From Bacillota bacterium (lineage in GTDB: Bacteria > Bacillota_E > Symbiobacteriia > JAMDAP01): 19,807 nt of DNA. Numbering within the stretch: position 1 is the first letter of the stretch; the number at the start of each line of letters is the position of its first letter. The position numbers were made by a program, and so were the translations under genes. The stretch is from NCBI GenBank assembly GCA_023484675.1, contig JAMDAP010000017.1:1-19807 (forward strand), given 5' to 3'. Under the pieces are notes generated by a model. That model ran no database searches and was not told the origin of the DNA. It saw only the letters and a list, made by a program, of their open reading frames with translations. Of this stretch, positions 7,056-15,498 are shown piece by piece.

Positions 7056-8123
7056 CTACAGAACGATCAGGTCCTTGGGCGATTGGCCGAATACCTCGTG
7101 CCCGGTTTCGGTCACCAGGACCATGTCCTCGATACGCACGCCACCCCATCCTGGCAGGTAGACGCCGGGCTCGATGGTCACCACCATGCCTGGCGCCAGT
7201 GCGTCCTCGCTGCGGGTGGAGAGGCCGGGGCCCTCATGGACCATCAGGCCGACACCGTGGCCGGTGCTGTGGCTGAAGGCCTCGCCGTAGCCCTTGGCAG
7301 CGATGATGTCGCGGCAAACCCGGTCCACCTCGCGACCGGAGGCGCCCGGCCTCACCGCCTCCACGCCGGCTTTCTGGGCTTCCAGCACCAGCTCGTAGAT
7401 CTCGCGCTGCTTGTCGCCCGGCTCGCCGATCAAGACCGTGCGGGTCATGTCCGAGCAATAACCCTGGTACTCGCAACCGAAGTCCAGGGTCAGCAGGTCG
7501 CCGGACTGGAGGACGCGTTCGGTCCCCTGACCGTGGGGCAGGGCTGAACGTGGCCCGGAGGCGGCAATGATTTCAAACGCCAGCCCGCCGGCCCCCAGCT
7601 TCTTCATGGTGAACTCCAGTTCCAGGGACACGTCGCGCTCGCTGATGCCCGGGCGGATGAAGTCCAGGACGCGCCGGAAAGCCTCATCCGTGATCTCCTG
7701 GGCCTTGCGCATGCGCTGGATCTCGCCGGCGTCCTTGATGCGACGGAGACCCTCCACCAGCCCCTCGACCCCGACCAACTCGACCGGGGCCAGCTTCTCC
7801 TTCCAGCTTTCGTAGAGGGAGACGGTGAAGTAGTCCTTCTCAAAGGCCAGTTTGGTGACGCCTGCCTCGTCCGCCGCCTGCTTGGCCACGGCCGGCATCG
7901 GCTCGGTGTGGGTCAGCACCCGGAAGTCCGCAGCCTCGCCCTTGGCCTGTTCGGTGTAGCGGCCGTCGGTGATCAGCACCGCGTCGCCGGAGGTGATCAA
8001 TAAAACCCCGGAGGAGCCCGTGAAACCGCTCAGGTAAACCCGGTTCGCATCCTTCATGACCAGCATTCCGGGCAGACCCTGCTCCGCCAGCCTGGCCCGC
8101 AAGGCTGAAACCCGCTTGTTCAA
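7056..8123 (-). CDS. M24B family aminopeptidase P / prolidase-type (Xaa-Pro) peptidase
   Basis: The protein has 355 residues with a creatinase-like N-terminal domain (about 1-127) and a pita-bread catalytic domain (about 135-355). All five metal ligands are present: Asp214 (LLTLDFG), Asp225 (CSDMTRT), His289 (HSTGHGVGL), Glu318 (TIEPGVY) and Glu332 (VRIEDMV). The auxiliary residues His197 (ALPHG) and His296 (VHEGPG) are also there. It hydrolyses peptide bonds next to proline using two divalent metal ions. The start is TTG, with GGAGG 9 bases upstream, and overlaps the aroQ stop by four bases (TTGA). B. subtilis has the related papA (yqhT) in this position. Whether this enzyme prefers dipeptides (PepQ) or N-terminal Xaa-Pro (PapA) cannot be told. 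Confidence 0.95.
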   Translation of the reverse strand: MNKRVSALRARLAEQGLPGMLVMKDANRVYLSGFTGSSGVLLITSGDAVLITDGRYTEQAKGEAADFRVLTHTEPMPAVAKQAADEAGVTKLAFEKDYFTVSLYESWKEKLAPVELVGVEGLVEGLRRIKDAGEIQRMRKAQEITDEAFRRVLDFIRPGISERDVSLELEFTMKKLGAGGLAFEIIAASGPRSALPHGQGTERVLQSGDLLTLDFGCEYQGYCSDMTRTVLIGEPGDKQREIYELVLEAQKAGVEAVRPGASGREVDRVCRDIIAAKGYGEAFSHSTGHGVGLMVHEGPGLSTRSEDALAPGMVVTIEPGVYLPGWGGVRIEDMVLVTETGHEVFGQSPKDLIVL

Positions 8124-8584
8124 GCCAACTCCTCCTTGGGCGTTGATGTGGGCCGCAATCGCTCCGCCAGATACGTCAGAGCCAGCCGGTAGCCGACCGG
8201 GCCCAGGCCGCTGATCTGGCCTGTGACCACGGGGGCGACCACCGACCGGTGGCGGAAGGGCTCTCGGGCCTGGACGTTGCTCAGGTGCACCTCCACCACC
8301 GGCACCGACAGGGCCGCCAGGGCGTCCCGCAGGGACAGGCTGTAGTGGGCCAGAGCGCCGGGGTTGATGATCACGCCGGCGGCGTGCCCCATGCTGCGGT
8401 GGAGGGTGTCGATCAGGTCGCCCTCATGGTTGGACTGCAGCGTCTCCAGCTCCAGGCCTTCGGCCTCGGCCAGCTGCCGCAGCGAGGCGTTGATCTCCTC
8501 CAAGGTGGTGGTGCCGTACACTTCGGGTTCACGGCGCCCCAGCAGGTTCAGGTTGGGGCCGTGCAGCACCAGGATCGTGGTCAT
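8120..8584 (-). CDS. aroQ: 3-dehydroquinate dehydratase, type II
   Basis: The protein has 154 residues, starting at ATG with GGAGGTG 4-5 bases upstream. It catalyses the third shikimate-pathway step, 3-dehydroquinate to 3-dehydroshikimate, as a dodecamer. The catalytic motifs are all present: HGPNLNLLGRREPEVYG with Arg18 and Tyr23 on the mobile lid, SNHEGDLID (51-59), INPGALAHYS with His80, and VEVHLSNVQAREPFRHRS with His100 and Arg111. The open frame extends further upstream into the glycosyltransferase gene, but that N-terminus is not conserved. It lies 11 bases after the glycosyltransferase stop and overlaps the downstream peptidase gene by four bases. Confidence 0.98.
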   Translation of the reverse strand: MTTILVLHGPNLNLLGRREPEVYGTTTLEEINASLRQLAEAEGLELETLQSNHEGDLIDTLHRSMGHAAGVIINPGALAHYSLSLRDALAALSVPVVEVHLSNVQAREPFRHRSVVAPVVTGQISGLGPVGYRLALTYLAERLRPTSTPKEELA

Positions 8585-8595
8585 GGGCCACCTCC

Positions 8596-10566
8596 CTACT
8601 CCTGCGTTCGCGGTGTCTTGACCCAGGCCCTGGGGCTTCTGCCCACGGCCTTCAGCAGCAGGGCGCTGGAGTAGGGCACGGGCAGGAAGAACGCGCTGAA
8701 GGGCAACAGGAGGAGTTGCGCCAGCGCCCCCACCTGCCGCAGCCACCGGTAGGGCGCAGCCGCCGGGTCGACGTGCGGTGAATAGCGGTAGTATGCGTAA
8801 AAGGTAAATCCAAGGTAGATGACGCTGGCCAGGCTCATGACCTCACGGAGCGACAGAGGCAAAATGCTTGGATCGACCAGCCCCTGACTCCATAGCAGCC
8901 AGATGACGATGGGCAGGAACGCCGCCGCCTGGTAAACGGTCCACTCCACCTGCCCCTTCAGATAGAGGGTCCGCAGCAGGGGCCGTTTGATCTCCTCGGG
9001 ATACTTAGTTTCGTCACGCAGCTTGTCAAATACCTGCAGGTAACCGCTGCCCCAGCGCAGGCGCTGGCGGTAAAAGGCGGCCAGGGTGGTGGGCGTCTGC
9101 TCGCTGGAGGGGTAGGGCAGGTACTCCGGCCAGACGCCCGCCTCCATATAGGCCCGAATGCCCAGTTCCACGTCTTCGGTCAGGCAGGTCTGGTCGTAGC
9201 CGCCGATCTGGCAGAGCAGCGCGGTGTCGACGAAGAGGTTGGTGCCGCCGACGAAGGGCAGGCGCTTGAAGACGCTGGGCAGCACCCAGTCGTGGGAGAT
9301 GGACTGATAGAGCGCGGCGACCTTGGTGATGGGCTGCATCTGGTAGAAGTTGCGAACCTGGAAGACCGGACCCTGCAGAATGCCAACGGCGTTGCCTTCC
9401 TGCAGCCGGCGGTAGGCCACGTACTGCAGCACCCGCAGGTCCGGGCGGCTTTCGGCATCATAGAAGCCGAGCATCTCGCTGCTTGGGTCGGCCAGGCGGA
9501 TGGCGTAATTGAGAGCGCGCCCCTTGGTGGAGGGCACGGGTTTGCCCACCTGTACGCCGTCCAGCAGGCCGTCAAAGTCGTAGGGCACAACGGCGTGCTT
9601 GAGGACCGGCTTGTCGCCCTCCTCCGCCCACTCGCCAATCTTGCGTTCGACGATGGACAGGGTCGTGGGAAAGGCGGCCTCATAGGCCGCGGCCAGGGCC
9701 GGTGCCAGCAGACCCTGCTTCCTCAGGCGGGTCAACCGGTCGAGGATGCGGTGGCTGAGGGTCTCGGTCATGGCCTGCAGGATCTTCTGGGTAAGAGGCT
9801 GCGAAGCCCGTGCCGTCTTGCTGATCAGGCGCGAGACCATGCGCTCGTCGGTGTCCCGGACCAGCTTGGCGTGGGCCATGACCACGGGCATGGCCAGGCT
9901 CAGGTAAACGGGGAAGAGGCGACGGACCTCCTCCTGGGCGTGATTGCCGAGGCCGCGGGCGAAATGCTGTTGCAGCCTGGACGACGAAGCCCAGCCGCGG
10001 GAACGGATCAGTTCCTGGGTGAGCCGCACCAGGACCTGTCCCTGCTGAACCGGCGGCAGGGCTCGAGCCGCCTTCAAGGACACCAGATTGGCGCCGTAGC
10101 GGCGGGGCAGGGCACCTTCATCGAGAGCCAGGCGAGCCAGCAAGGCCGACAGAGCGACGTCAGCGTGGCTGCCAGGCTGGGGAGCCTGGCCGTCGGCCGT
10201 CAAAAACTCGGTCAGGTCGGCGACCACCGCTTCCTGGTCCTCGTCGGCGGCCATCCGTTCCTTTTCATCCGTGGCAATGATAATCTCGTAGTGAGTCTTG
10301 GGGTAGTCCAGTCTGGCCAGGTGGTCCACGGTGCGCTCGATGACGGCGGCCTCGTTGCGGGCTGGGACAAAGATGGAGAATCGGGGCAGGTCCCGTCCGG
10401 CCTTGGCGGTCATCCCTTCGACCAGCGAACGCGACAGGTGCGCCGGCCGCCGGCTCCAACTGGTGCGGTAGGCGTAGTGCTTCCAGACAAAGAGCCGGAG
10501 AAAGAGAACGAATAAGACCAGATAGACTGCCACCAGCCCCAAGTAAATGCCCTGGGCTAGGGTCAT
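8596..10566 (-). CDS. Family-2 membrane glycosyltransferase, paralogue 1
   Basis: The protein has 656 residues, starting at ATG 10566 with GGAGGG 7 bases upstream. An N-terminal membrane helix (about 7-28) is followed by a GT-A fold: FSIFVPARNEAAVIERTV (63-80), DAE (370-372), LTED (462-465) and QRLRW (501-505), the D/DxD/TED/QxxRW pattern of processive cellulose-synthase-like enzymes. Three more membrane helices lie at about 545-562, 575-595 and 612-632. Between the nucleotide-binding strand (DEKE, ~100) and KGRALNYAIR (348-357) there is an unusual helical insertion of about 200 residues. It probably makes or extends a membrane-associated or exported polysaccharide; donor and acceptor are unknown. 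It is the twin of 10773-12743. It heads the aroQ-efp run under its own promoter. Confidence 0.85.
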   Translation of the reverse strand: MTLAQGIYLGLVAVYLVLFVLFLRLFVWKHYAYRTSWSRRPAHLSRSLVEGMTAKAGRDLPRFSIFVPARNEAAVIERTVDHLARLDYPKTHYEIIIATDEKERMAADEDQEAVVADLTEFLTADGQAPQPGSHADVALSALLARLALDEGALPRRYGANLVSLKAARALPPVQQGQVLVRLTQELIRSRGWASSSRLQQHFARGLGNHAQEEVRRLFPVYLSLAMPVVMAHAKLVRDTDERMVSRLISKTARASQPLTQKILQAMTETLSHRILDRLTRLRKQGLLAPALAAAYEAAFPTTLSIVERKIGEWAEEGDKPVLKHAVVPYDFDGLLDGVQVGKPVPSTKGRALNYAIRLADPSSEMLGFYDAESRPDLRVLQYVAYRRLQEGNAVGILQGPVFQVRNFYQMQPITKVAALYQSISHDWVLPSVFKRLPFVGGTNLFVDTALLCQIGGYDQTCLTEDVELGIRAYMEAGVWPEYLPYPSSEQTPTTLAAFYRQRLRWGSGYLQVFDKLRDETKYPEEIKRPLLRTLYLKGQVEWTVYQAAAFLPIVIWLLWSQGLVDPSILPLSLREVMSLASVIYLGFTFYAYYRYSPHVDPAAAPYRWLRQVGALAQLLLLPFSAFFLPVPYSSALLLKAVGRSPRAWVKTPRTQE

Positions 10567-10580
10567 GGAGGGTCCCTCCA
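10566..10580 (-). promoter_or_regulatory. SD-sequestering hairpin at the start of glycosyltransferase 1
   Basis: On the minus strand TGGAGG, GAC, CCTCCA form a 6-bp stem with a 3-base loop. The left arm contains the Shine-Dalgarno sequence and the right arm ends at the A of the start codon. In the mRNA this would hide the ribosome binding site. No regulator is visible. Confidence 0.45.
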
Positions 10581-10607
10581 GCATGGGTTTGGCTTGCACA
10601 CACAAAG

Positions 10608-10627
10608 CCCAGGGCCGTGGCCCCGGG
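10608..10627 (-). other. Leader hairpin in the 5' UTR of glycosyltransferase 1
   Basis: On the minus strand CCCGGGGC, loop CACG, GCCCTGGG form an 8-bp stem with one G-U pair, about 40 bases upstream of the start codon. CTTTGTG follows, too poor in T for a clear terminator. It may be a leader structure or a weak attenuator. Confidence 0.3.
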
Positions 10628-10688
10628 GTAAAAGGTTAGCCGACGATGGCATCGGTTGGAACGAGAACCAGCCGCTTCACCACCAGGC

Positions 10689-10718
10689 ATTATACTCCCC
10701 ATGCTGAAAGGCCGTCAA
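10689..10718 (-). promoter_or_regulatory. SigA-type promoter for glycosyltransferase 1 and the aroQ-efp run
   Basis: On the minus strand TTGACG (10713-10718) lies 18 bases upstream of a perfect TATAAT (10689-10694). Transcription would start near 10682, leaving a 5' UTR of about 115 bases. A 7-bp inverted repeat (CAACCCG 10716-10722 with CGGGTTG 10760-10766) overlaps the -35 box and could be an operator. The sequence is near consensus, so vegetative expression is likely. Confidence 0.85.
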
Positions 10719-10772
10719 CCCGGCAAATGCCAAGGTTTGCGGCAACTTACCGGGCGGAGCGGGTTGGCAGCA

Positions 10773-12743
10773 TTACTCCCTCGTCCTCGGCGTCTTCGTC
10801 CAGGTCTTGGGATGCAGGCCCACTGCCTTCAGCAGCAGCGCACTGGAGTAGGGCACAGGGAAGACGAAGGCGGCCAGGGGCAGGAAGAAGAGCTGCCCCA
10901 CGACGGCCAGCTGGCCCCAGAAGGCGCGGGGCTGGCCGGCCCGGTCCACGTGCTCCAGGTAGCGGAAGAAGGCGTAAATGGTGAAGCCGATGTAGATGAG
11001 GGAGAGCACGTTCAGACCCCAGCGGACCCATTCCGGCAGGATCTGGGGGTCGACCAGGCCGTTCCAGTAGAGGACCATGACCGCCGGCGGCACAAAGGTG
11101 GCGAACTGGTAGAGCACCCATTCCGCCTGCCCCTTGCGGAACAACTCGCGCAGCAGTCGCAGTCGCTTGTTGTAGTCATACTGGGTGTCGGTGCGGATCT
11201 TGTCCATGACCTGCAGGTGGCCGGTCCCCCACCGCAGCCGCTGCCGGTAGAAGGCGGTGACGCTGGGCGGGGTTTGCTCGCTGGAAGGGTAGGGCAAGTA
11301 CTCGGGCCAGGCCCCGCACTGCAGATAGGCGCGGGTGCCCAGCTCCAGGTCCTCGGTCAGCGAGGACTGGTCGTAGCCGCCGATGCGGTGGAGCAGCCTG
11401 GTATCCACGAAGAGGTTGGTGCCGCCGACGAACGGCAGGCGGCGGAAGAGGGCGGGCAGGTACCAGTCATGGGCCACGGCCTGGTACAGGGAGGCAATCT
11501 TGCAGAAGGGATGCATCTCGTAGAAGTTACGGACCTGAAAGACCGGGCCTTGGAGTATGGCCGCCTTGGCCCCATCCTCCATACGGCGGGAGGCCACATA
11601 AAGAAGGACCCGCAGGTCCGGCCGGCTCTCGGCGTCGTAAAAACCGCACATCTCGCTGCGCTCGTCGACGGAACGGAGGGCGTAGTTGAGCGCCCGGCCC
11701 TTGGTGGAGGGCACCACCACGCCCAGGTTGTTGCCGCCGAGGCGCCCGTCAAAATCATAGGGAACGACGACGTGCTTGAACTGGGGCACGTCGGTTCGGC
11801 CGGCAAACTCGGCCGCCTTGCGCTCCAGGATGTCCTGGGTGGTGGGGAAGCAGGCGCTGTACGTGTCGTCCAGCATCAAGGCCAGGGAGCGGCGGCGCTG
11901 CAGCCTGGCCACCCGGCCGAGCACCCGGTGCGACACCGCCTCCGTGAGATTGAAGAGGATCTCGCGGGTCAGGGAGTGGTGCGCCCGGGCGGTGTAGGTG
12001 ACCATCCGGGCCAGCATGCGGCCGGAGGCGTCTTTGCGATAACTGGTGAAGGCCATCACCACCGGCATGGCCAGGCTGAGGAGCACCGGGTAGACCCGCT
12101 GCACCACCTCCTCCCGAGGATCGGGAAGGGCCTTGCGGATGTCCCGGAATACACGCCCGGTTCGGATCTTGCCGCGCCCCCGCACCAGTTGCTTGGCGGT
12201 CTCACGGACCAGTCCCTCCAGACGCTTTTCCGGCAGTTGGGCGAAGGCGTCGCTGGACAGCCAGCGGCCGTAGGGCTCCTCCAGGCGTGGCCACTCGTCC
12301 AGCAGCAGGCGCGTCAGAAGGCCAAGCATCAGCTCCTCGCCGCGGCCGTTCAGGTGCGCGGGCCAGAGAACGCCCTTGGCCAGGTGGTCGTTAACCGCCG
12401 ACACCAGTTTTGGACGGGCAGCTTCCGCCGCCTGTACCTCCTTCTCGTCCGACACCACCAGAATCTCGTAACGGCTCTTGGGGTACTGCAGGCGGGACAG
12501 GTGATCGACGGTGCGCTCAATGACATCGGCCTCGTTGCGGGCCGGGACCAGAACGGAGATATAGGGAAGTTCGCGTCCCGCTTCCGCCGCCTGGGTGGTG
12601 AGGCGAGCCAGCGACAGCTTGGGGCGGCGGTTCCAATAGCGCTGGTCGGCGTAGCGCTTCCACAAAAAGAAGCGGGCGAAGAGCAAGAAGAAGAACAGGT
12701 AAACGATTACCGCGGTCAGGTAGATGGCTTGAGGCGTGGTCAC
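10773..12743 (-). CDS. Family-2 membrane glycosyltransferase, paralogue 2
   Basis: The protein has 656 residues, starting at GTG 12743 with GGGAGG upstream. Architecture matches paralogue 1: an N-terminal membrane helix (about 7-27), YISVLVPARNEADVIERTV (61-79), a helical insertion (about 103-320), KGRALNYALR (348-357), DAE (370-372), LTED (462-465), QRLRW (501-505), three C-terminal membrane helices and the end KTPRTRE. The two align without gaps over residues 211-510. By hand count they are about 71% identical over 321-510 and about 47% over 211-320, but clearly diverged between 101 and 210. Function is probably surface polysaccharide synthesis; the substrate is unknown. It follows the DUF1450-type gene after 72 bases. 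Confidence 0.85.
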   Translation of the reverse strand: MTTPQAIYLTAVIVYLFFFLLFARFFLWKRYADQRYWNRRPKLSLARLTTQAAEAGRELPYISVLVPARNEADVIERTVDHLSRLQYPKSRYEILVVSDEKEVQAAEAARPKLVSAVNDHLAKGVLWPAHLNGRGEELMLGLLTRLLLDEWPRLEEPYGRWLSSDAFAQLPEKRLEGLVRETAKQLVRGRGKIRTGRVFRDIRKALPDPREEVVQRVYPVLLSLAMPVVMAFTSYRKDASGRMLARMVTYTARAHHSLTREILFNLTEAVSHRVLGRVARLQRRRSLALMLDDTYSACFPTTQDILERKAAEFAGRTDVPQFKHVVVPYDFDGRLGGNNLGVVVPSTKGRALNYALRSVDERSEMCGFYDAESRPDLRVLLYVASRRMEDGAKAAILQGPVFQVRNFYEMHPFCKIASLYQAVAHDWYLPALFRRLPFVGGTNLFVDTRLLHRIGGYDQSSLTEDLELGTRAYLQCGAWPEYLPYPSSEQTPPSVTAFYRQRLRWGTGHLQVMDKIRTDTQYDYNKRLRLLRELFRKGQAEWVLYQFATFVPPAVMVLYWNGLVDPQILPEWVRWGLNVLSLIYIGFTIYAFFRYLEHVDRAGQPRAFWGQLAVVGQLFFLPLAAFVFPVPYSSALLLKAVGLHPKTWTKTPRTRE

Positions 12744-12750
12744 GTGGTTT

Positions 12751-12796
12751 CCTCCCAGGACTAGGCAACTGTCCGCGCTTAGGTTGCTTTGGGAGG
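12751..12796 (-). promoter_or_regulatory. Potential SD-sequestering stem upstream of glycosyltransferase 2
   Basis: On the minus strand CCTCCCA (12790-12796) can pair with TGGGAGG (12751-12757), which contains the Shine-Dalgarno sequence. Inside, GCAAC (12783-12787) pairs with GTTGC (12765-12769). This gives a 7-bp outer and 5-bp inner stem separated by an uneven bulge, with a 13-base loop. It could reduce translation of the glycosyltransferase unless opened by coupling, temperature or a factor. Confidence 0.4.
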
Positions 12797-12815
12797 CTTG
12801 GTTCTATACGGTAAA

Positions 12816-13139
12816 CTACACTCCGGCTCCCACCCGGCGGGTTACTTCCTCCACCACCTGGCGGAGCGTGGCCGGGGCAATGGCAGCCTGGCCGACGACC
12901 GCCATCGGCCCCGTGTCGCACTCCCGGCAGCGGTCGGCGCAGCGTACCGTCACCACGCGGACATGGGCCTCAAAGCTCTCTGGAGCGGCCTCCAGGGCGC
13001 GGCGGATCCGCACCGCCGCCTCCTGCTCCTTCAGGTTGGTCTCACAAAAGCGAATGGTGAGGCGACGGTCGTCGCCGCCGCTGGCAGGGTTGTGGCCGGC
13101 TGCGGCGGGCTCTATGCTGAGCGGCTTGACTTCACTCAT
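12816..13139 (-). CDS. DUF1450 (YuzB-like) Cys-rich small protein
   Basis: The protein has 107 residues. After a variable N-terminus of about 26 residues comes LTIRFCETNLKEQEAAVRIRRALE, then VRCADRCRECDTGPMAVVGQAAI and a C-terminal helix TLRQVVEEV. The order FC-x-NL, C-x3-C-x2-C, AxVxG, helix is that of the small Firmicutes DUF1450/YuzB family, probably a thioredoxin-like fold with Cys32, 67, 71 and 74 available for metal or redox chemistry. Function is unknown. The ATG shares its A with the kbl stop (TAATG) and there is no clear ribosome binding site, so translation is probably coupled to kbl. A [2Fe-2S] ferredoxin-like role is possible but unproved. Confidence 0.65.
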   Translation of the reverse strand: MSEVKPLSIEPAAAGHNPASGGDDRRLTIRFCETNLKEQEAAVRIRRALEAAPESFEAHVRVVTVRCADRCRECDTGPMAVVGQAAIAPATLRQVVEEVTRRVGAGV

Positions 13140-14326
13140 TATTTTCTGAGGATCCCGAGCTCCCGGCCAACGCGGCCGAAGATCTCAAGGGCCTCATCCA
13201 GATCCTTTCGCGTGTGGGTGGCGGTGACGATGGTGCGAACCCGCGCCTTGTCCTTGGCCACGGTGGGGAAGGCGATGCCCTGGGCAAAGACGCCGGCCTC
13301 AAAGAGCTTGTCGGAAAAGGCCATGGCCAGGGCGCCCTCGCCGACGATGACCGGAGTGATGGGCGTCTCCGAGTGGCCGGTGTTGAAGCCGAGGTCGCCG
13401 AGGCCGGTCTTGAAGTAACGGGCGTTCTCCCAGAGCCGGTCGATCAGCTGGGGTTCGTCCAGCATTACGTCGATGGCGGCGATGCAGGCTGCGGCCACCC
13501 CGGGCGGGTGGCTGGTGGAGAAGAGGAACGGCCGGCCGCGGTGCCAGAGCATCTCCACCAGGGCCTGGCTGGAGGCTACGTAGCCCCCCAGCACGCCCAT
13601 GGCTTTGGAGAGGGTGCCCACCTGCACGTCCACCTCGCCGTCCAGGCCGAAGTGGTTGACCGAGCCGCGGCCGTTCTTGCCCAGCACGCCGGAGCTGTGG
13701 GCGTCGTCGACGTAGGTGATGGCCCCGTACTGCTTGGCCAGAGCCACGATGTCGGGCAGCTTGGCGATGTCGCCGTCCATGGAAAAAACGCCGTCGCTGA
13801 TAATCAGGACGCGGCGGCACTGCCCCTTGACCTCCTCCAGCACCCGCTTCAGGCCGTCCATGCTGGCATGGGCGAAGCGGGTGATCCTGGCCCTGGAAAG
13901 GCGGGCGCCGTCGATGATGGAGGCGTGGTTGAGCTCGTCGGAGACGATGACGTCCCCTTCCCCCGCCAGCACCGGGATGACGCCGGAGTTGCAGGTGAAG
14001 CCGGACTGGAAGACCACGGACGCCTCCACGTGCTTGAACTCGGCCAGGCGGCGCTCCAGCTCGTTGTGCAGGCTCATGGTGCCAACGATAGTCCGCACCG
14101 CCCCCGAGCCGGCGCCGTACTTTTCGGTGGCCTCAATGGCCGCTTTCTTCAGACGCGGGTGGGTGGCCAGACCGAGGTAGTTGTTGGACGAGAGGTTGAT
14201 GACCTCGTGGCCGTCGATAACGGCCCGGGGTCCCTGAGCGGACTGCACCTCGCGCAGCCGACGGTACAAGCCCTGATCCCTGATGGACTGCAGTTCCGCT
14301 TCCAAAAAGCCGAGTGCCTTGCCCAC
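13139..14326 (-). CDS. kbl: Glycine C-acetyltransferase (2-amino-3-ketobutyrate CoA ligase)
   Basis: The protein has 395 residues, in the family range. It is a PLP-dependent alpha-oxoamine synthase that cleaves 2-amino-3-oxobutyrate with CoA to glycine and acetyl-CoA, the second step of threonine degradation. [48 protein letters not shown] (Asp207, His210) and [12 protein letters not shown] with the PLP lysine Lys241 are all present. The GTG at 14326 is chosen because GGAGGAGGG lies 7 bases upstream; the in-frame ATG at 14344 has no ribosome binding site. It follows tdh by 84 bases. The related bioF (AONS) is a weaker alternative, given the tdh neighbour. Confidence 0.95.
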   Translation of the reverse strand: MGKALGFLEAELQSIRDQGLYRRLREVQSAQGPRAVIDGHEVINLSSNNYLGLATHPRLKKAAIEATEKYGAGSGAVRTIVGTMSLHNELERRLAEFKHVEASVVFQSGFTCNSGVIPVLAGEGDVIVSDELNHASIIDGARLSRARITRFAHASMDGLKRVLEEVKGQCRRVLIISDGVFSMDGDIAKLPDIVALAKQYGAITYVDDAHSSGVLGKNGRGSVNHFGLDGEVDVQVGTLSKAMGVLGGYVASSQALVEMLWHRGRPFLFSTSHPPGVAAACIAAIDVMLDEPQLIDRLWENARYFKTGLGDLGFNTGHSETPITPVIVGEGALAMAFSDKLFEAGVFAQGIAFPTVAKDKARVRTIVTATHTRKDLDEALEIFGRVGRELGILRK

Positions 14327-14371
14327 CGGCAGACCCTCCTCCATTGGATTGTGGGATCGGGGAACTGTGGG

Positions 14372-14391
14372 CCGGCCGCGACCGCGGCCGG
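14372..14391 (-). other. GC hairpin between tdh and kbl
   Basis: A perfect 8-bp inverted repeat (CCGGCCGC, loop of 4, GCGGCCGG) sits in the 84-base tdh-kbl gap. No T-run follows on the minus strand, so a full terminator is unlikely. It may adjust the relative mRNA level or stability of the two cistrons. Confidence 0.5.
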
Positions 14392-14410
14392 TCCCGGCAC
14401 CCCGAGCGCT

Positions 14411-15466
14411 CTAGCTCTGAGGCACGCCCTGCGGGTACAGGACCACCTTGCCGCAGGTGCCCTGGCGCATCAGCTCCATGGCCTCGTTGTAGGCTTCCAG
14501 GGGCAGGCGGTGGGTCACCAGGGGGCGCAGGTCCAGGCCGCCCCGCAGCAGGCCCTTGACCTTGAACCAGGTGTCGTACATCTGGCGGCCGGCGATGCCC
14601 TTCACTTCCACGCCCTTCATGACGATATCATTGCCCAGATCGATCTCAACCGGCCGGCTGGGGAGGCCTAGGATGGCCACCTTGCCGCCAGGGCGTATCG
14701 CCTTCAAGCCCTGGTTGATGGCCGTGGCGTTTCCGGAGAACTCCAGCAGCACGTCCACCCCGCTGCCACCGGAATAGCGGCGCAGGGCGGCGACGACGTC
14801 CTCGTGGCGGCCGTCGATGATCTCATCGGCGCCCATGCGGCGAGCCAGGTCGAGGCGAAAGGCGTTGACGTCGACGGCGTAAACCGCCGCGGCCCCCGCC
14901 AGCTTGGCGACGGCGATGCCCATCAGGCCAATGGGGCCGCAACCGGTTACGGCCACGGTGTTGCCGGCAATGGGCACCGACAGAACCGTATGTACGGCGT
15001 TGCCCAGCGGCTCCTGCATGCTGGCCACGTCGGCCGGCAGGTCGGGGTCGTTCTTCCAGGCGTTGCTGGCCGGCAGGGCCAGGTAGTCGGCAAAGGCGCC
15101 GTCGGTGTCCACGCCGAGAATGCGCGTGTTCTGGCAGACGTGGTACTGGCCTGTCAGGCACTGGTGGCAGTGGCCGCAGACAATGTGGGTTTCAGCGGAC
15201 ACGAAATCGCCCACCTCATGCGTGGTGACCTGGCCGCCGATGGCGACAACCTCGCCGGCGAACTCATGCCCCATCGTCAAAGGTGGGCGGATGCGAGCCT
15301 GGGACCAGGGGTCCCAGGAATAGATGTGATAATCAGTGCCGCAGACGCTGGTGGCCTTGACCTTGACGAGTACGTCGAACGGACCGGGCGCGGGTACGTG
15401 AACCGTCTCCAGGCTGGCCCCGGGGCCCGGGGTGAGCTTCCGGACCGCCTTCATTGTGGTCGGCAC
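14411..15466 (-). CDS. tdh: L-threonine 3-dehydrogenase (zinc MDR family)
   Basis: The protein has 351 residues from GTG 15466, which has GAGGTG 8 bases upstream; the ATG four codons later has poor spacing. It oxidises threonine with NAD+ to 2-amino-3-oxobutyrate, the substrate of Kbl encoded next. Catalytic zinc ligands are Cys42 (SVCGTDYH), His67 and Glu68 (MGHEFAG), with Glu152 (QEPLGNAVHT) nearby. The structural zinc site is Cys97, 100, 103 and 111 in CGHCHQCLTGQYHVC. The Rossmann motif is GCGPIG (175-180). GTDYHIYSWDPWSQARI is typical of Tdh rather than of sorbitol or alcohol dehydrogenases. Its promoter and three dyad repeats lie immediately upstream. Confidence 0.95.
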   Translation of the reverse strand: MPTTMKAVRKLTPGPGASLETVHVPAPGPFDVLVKVKATSVCGTDYHIYSWDPWSQARIRPPLTMGHEFAGEVVAIGGQVTTHEVGDFVSAETHIVCGHCHQCLTGQYHVCQNTRILGVDTDGAFADYLALPASNAWKNDPDLPADVASMQEPLGNAVHTVLSVPIAGNTVAVTGCGPIGLMGIAVAKLAGAAAVYAVDVNAFRLDLARRMGADEIIDGRHEDVVAALRRYSGGSGVDVLLEFSGNATAINQGLKAIRPGGKVAILGLPSRPVEIDLGNDIVMKGVEVKGIAGRQMYDTWFKVKGLLRGGLDLRPLVTHRLPLEAYNEAMELMRQGTCGKVVLYPQGVPQS

Positions 15467-15498
15467 GCGAGTAACACCTCGCTGTTCAGGGTAGGACG

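Noticed and set aside
7000..7060. Repeated GCCTGGG units between the peptidase gene and efp as a terminator
   Set aside because: The copies are direct, not inverted, and no T-run follows. They are probably chance in a GC-rich gap.
10656..12764. A 702-codon open frame on the plus strand, antisense to glycosyltransferase 2
   Set aside because: It mirrors the GC-rich codon pattern of the real gene, has repetitive low-complexity translation and no recognisable domain or ribosome binding site. The same applies to the plus-strand frames at 9292-10515, 13214-14671 and 5873-7000.
14372..14391. Intrinsic terminator between tdh and kbl
   Set aside because: The hairpin is strong, but no T-run follows, and the two genes form one pathway. 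It is listed only as a hairpin.
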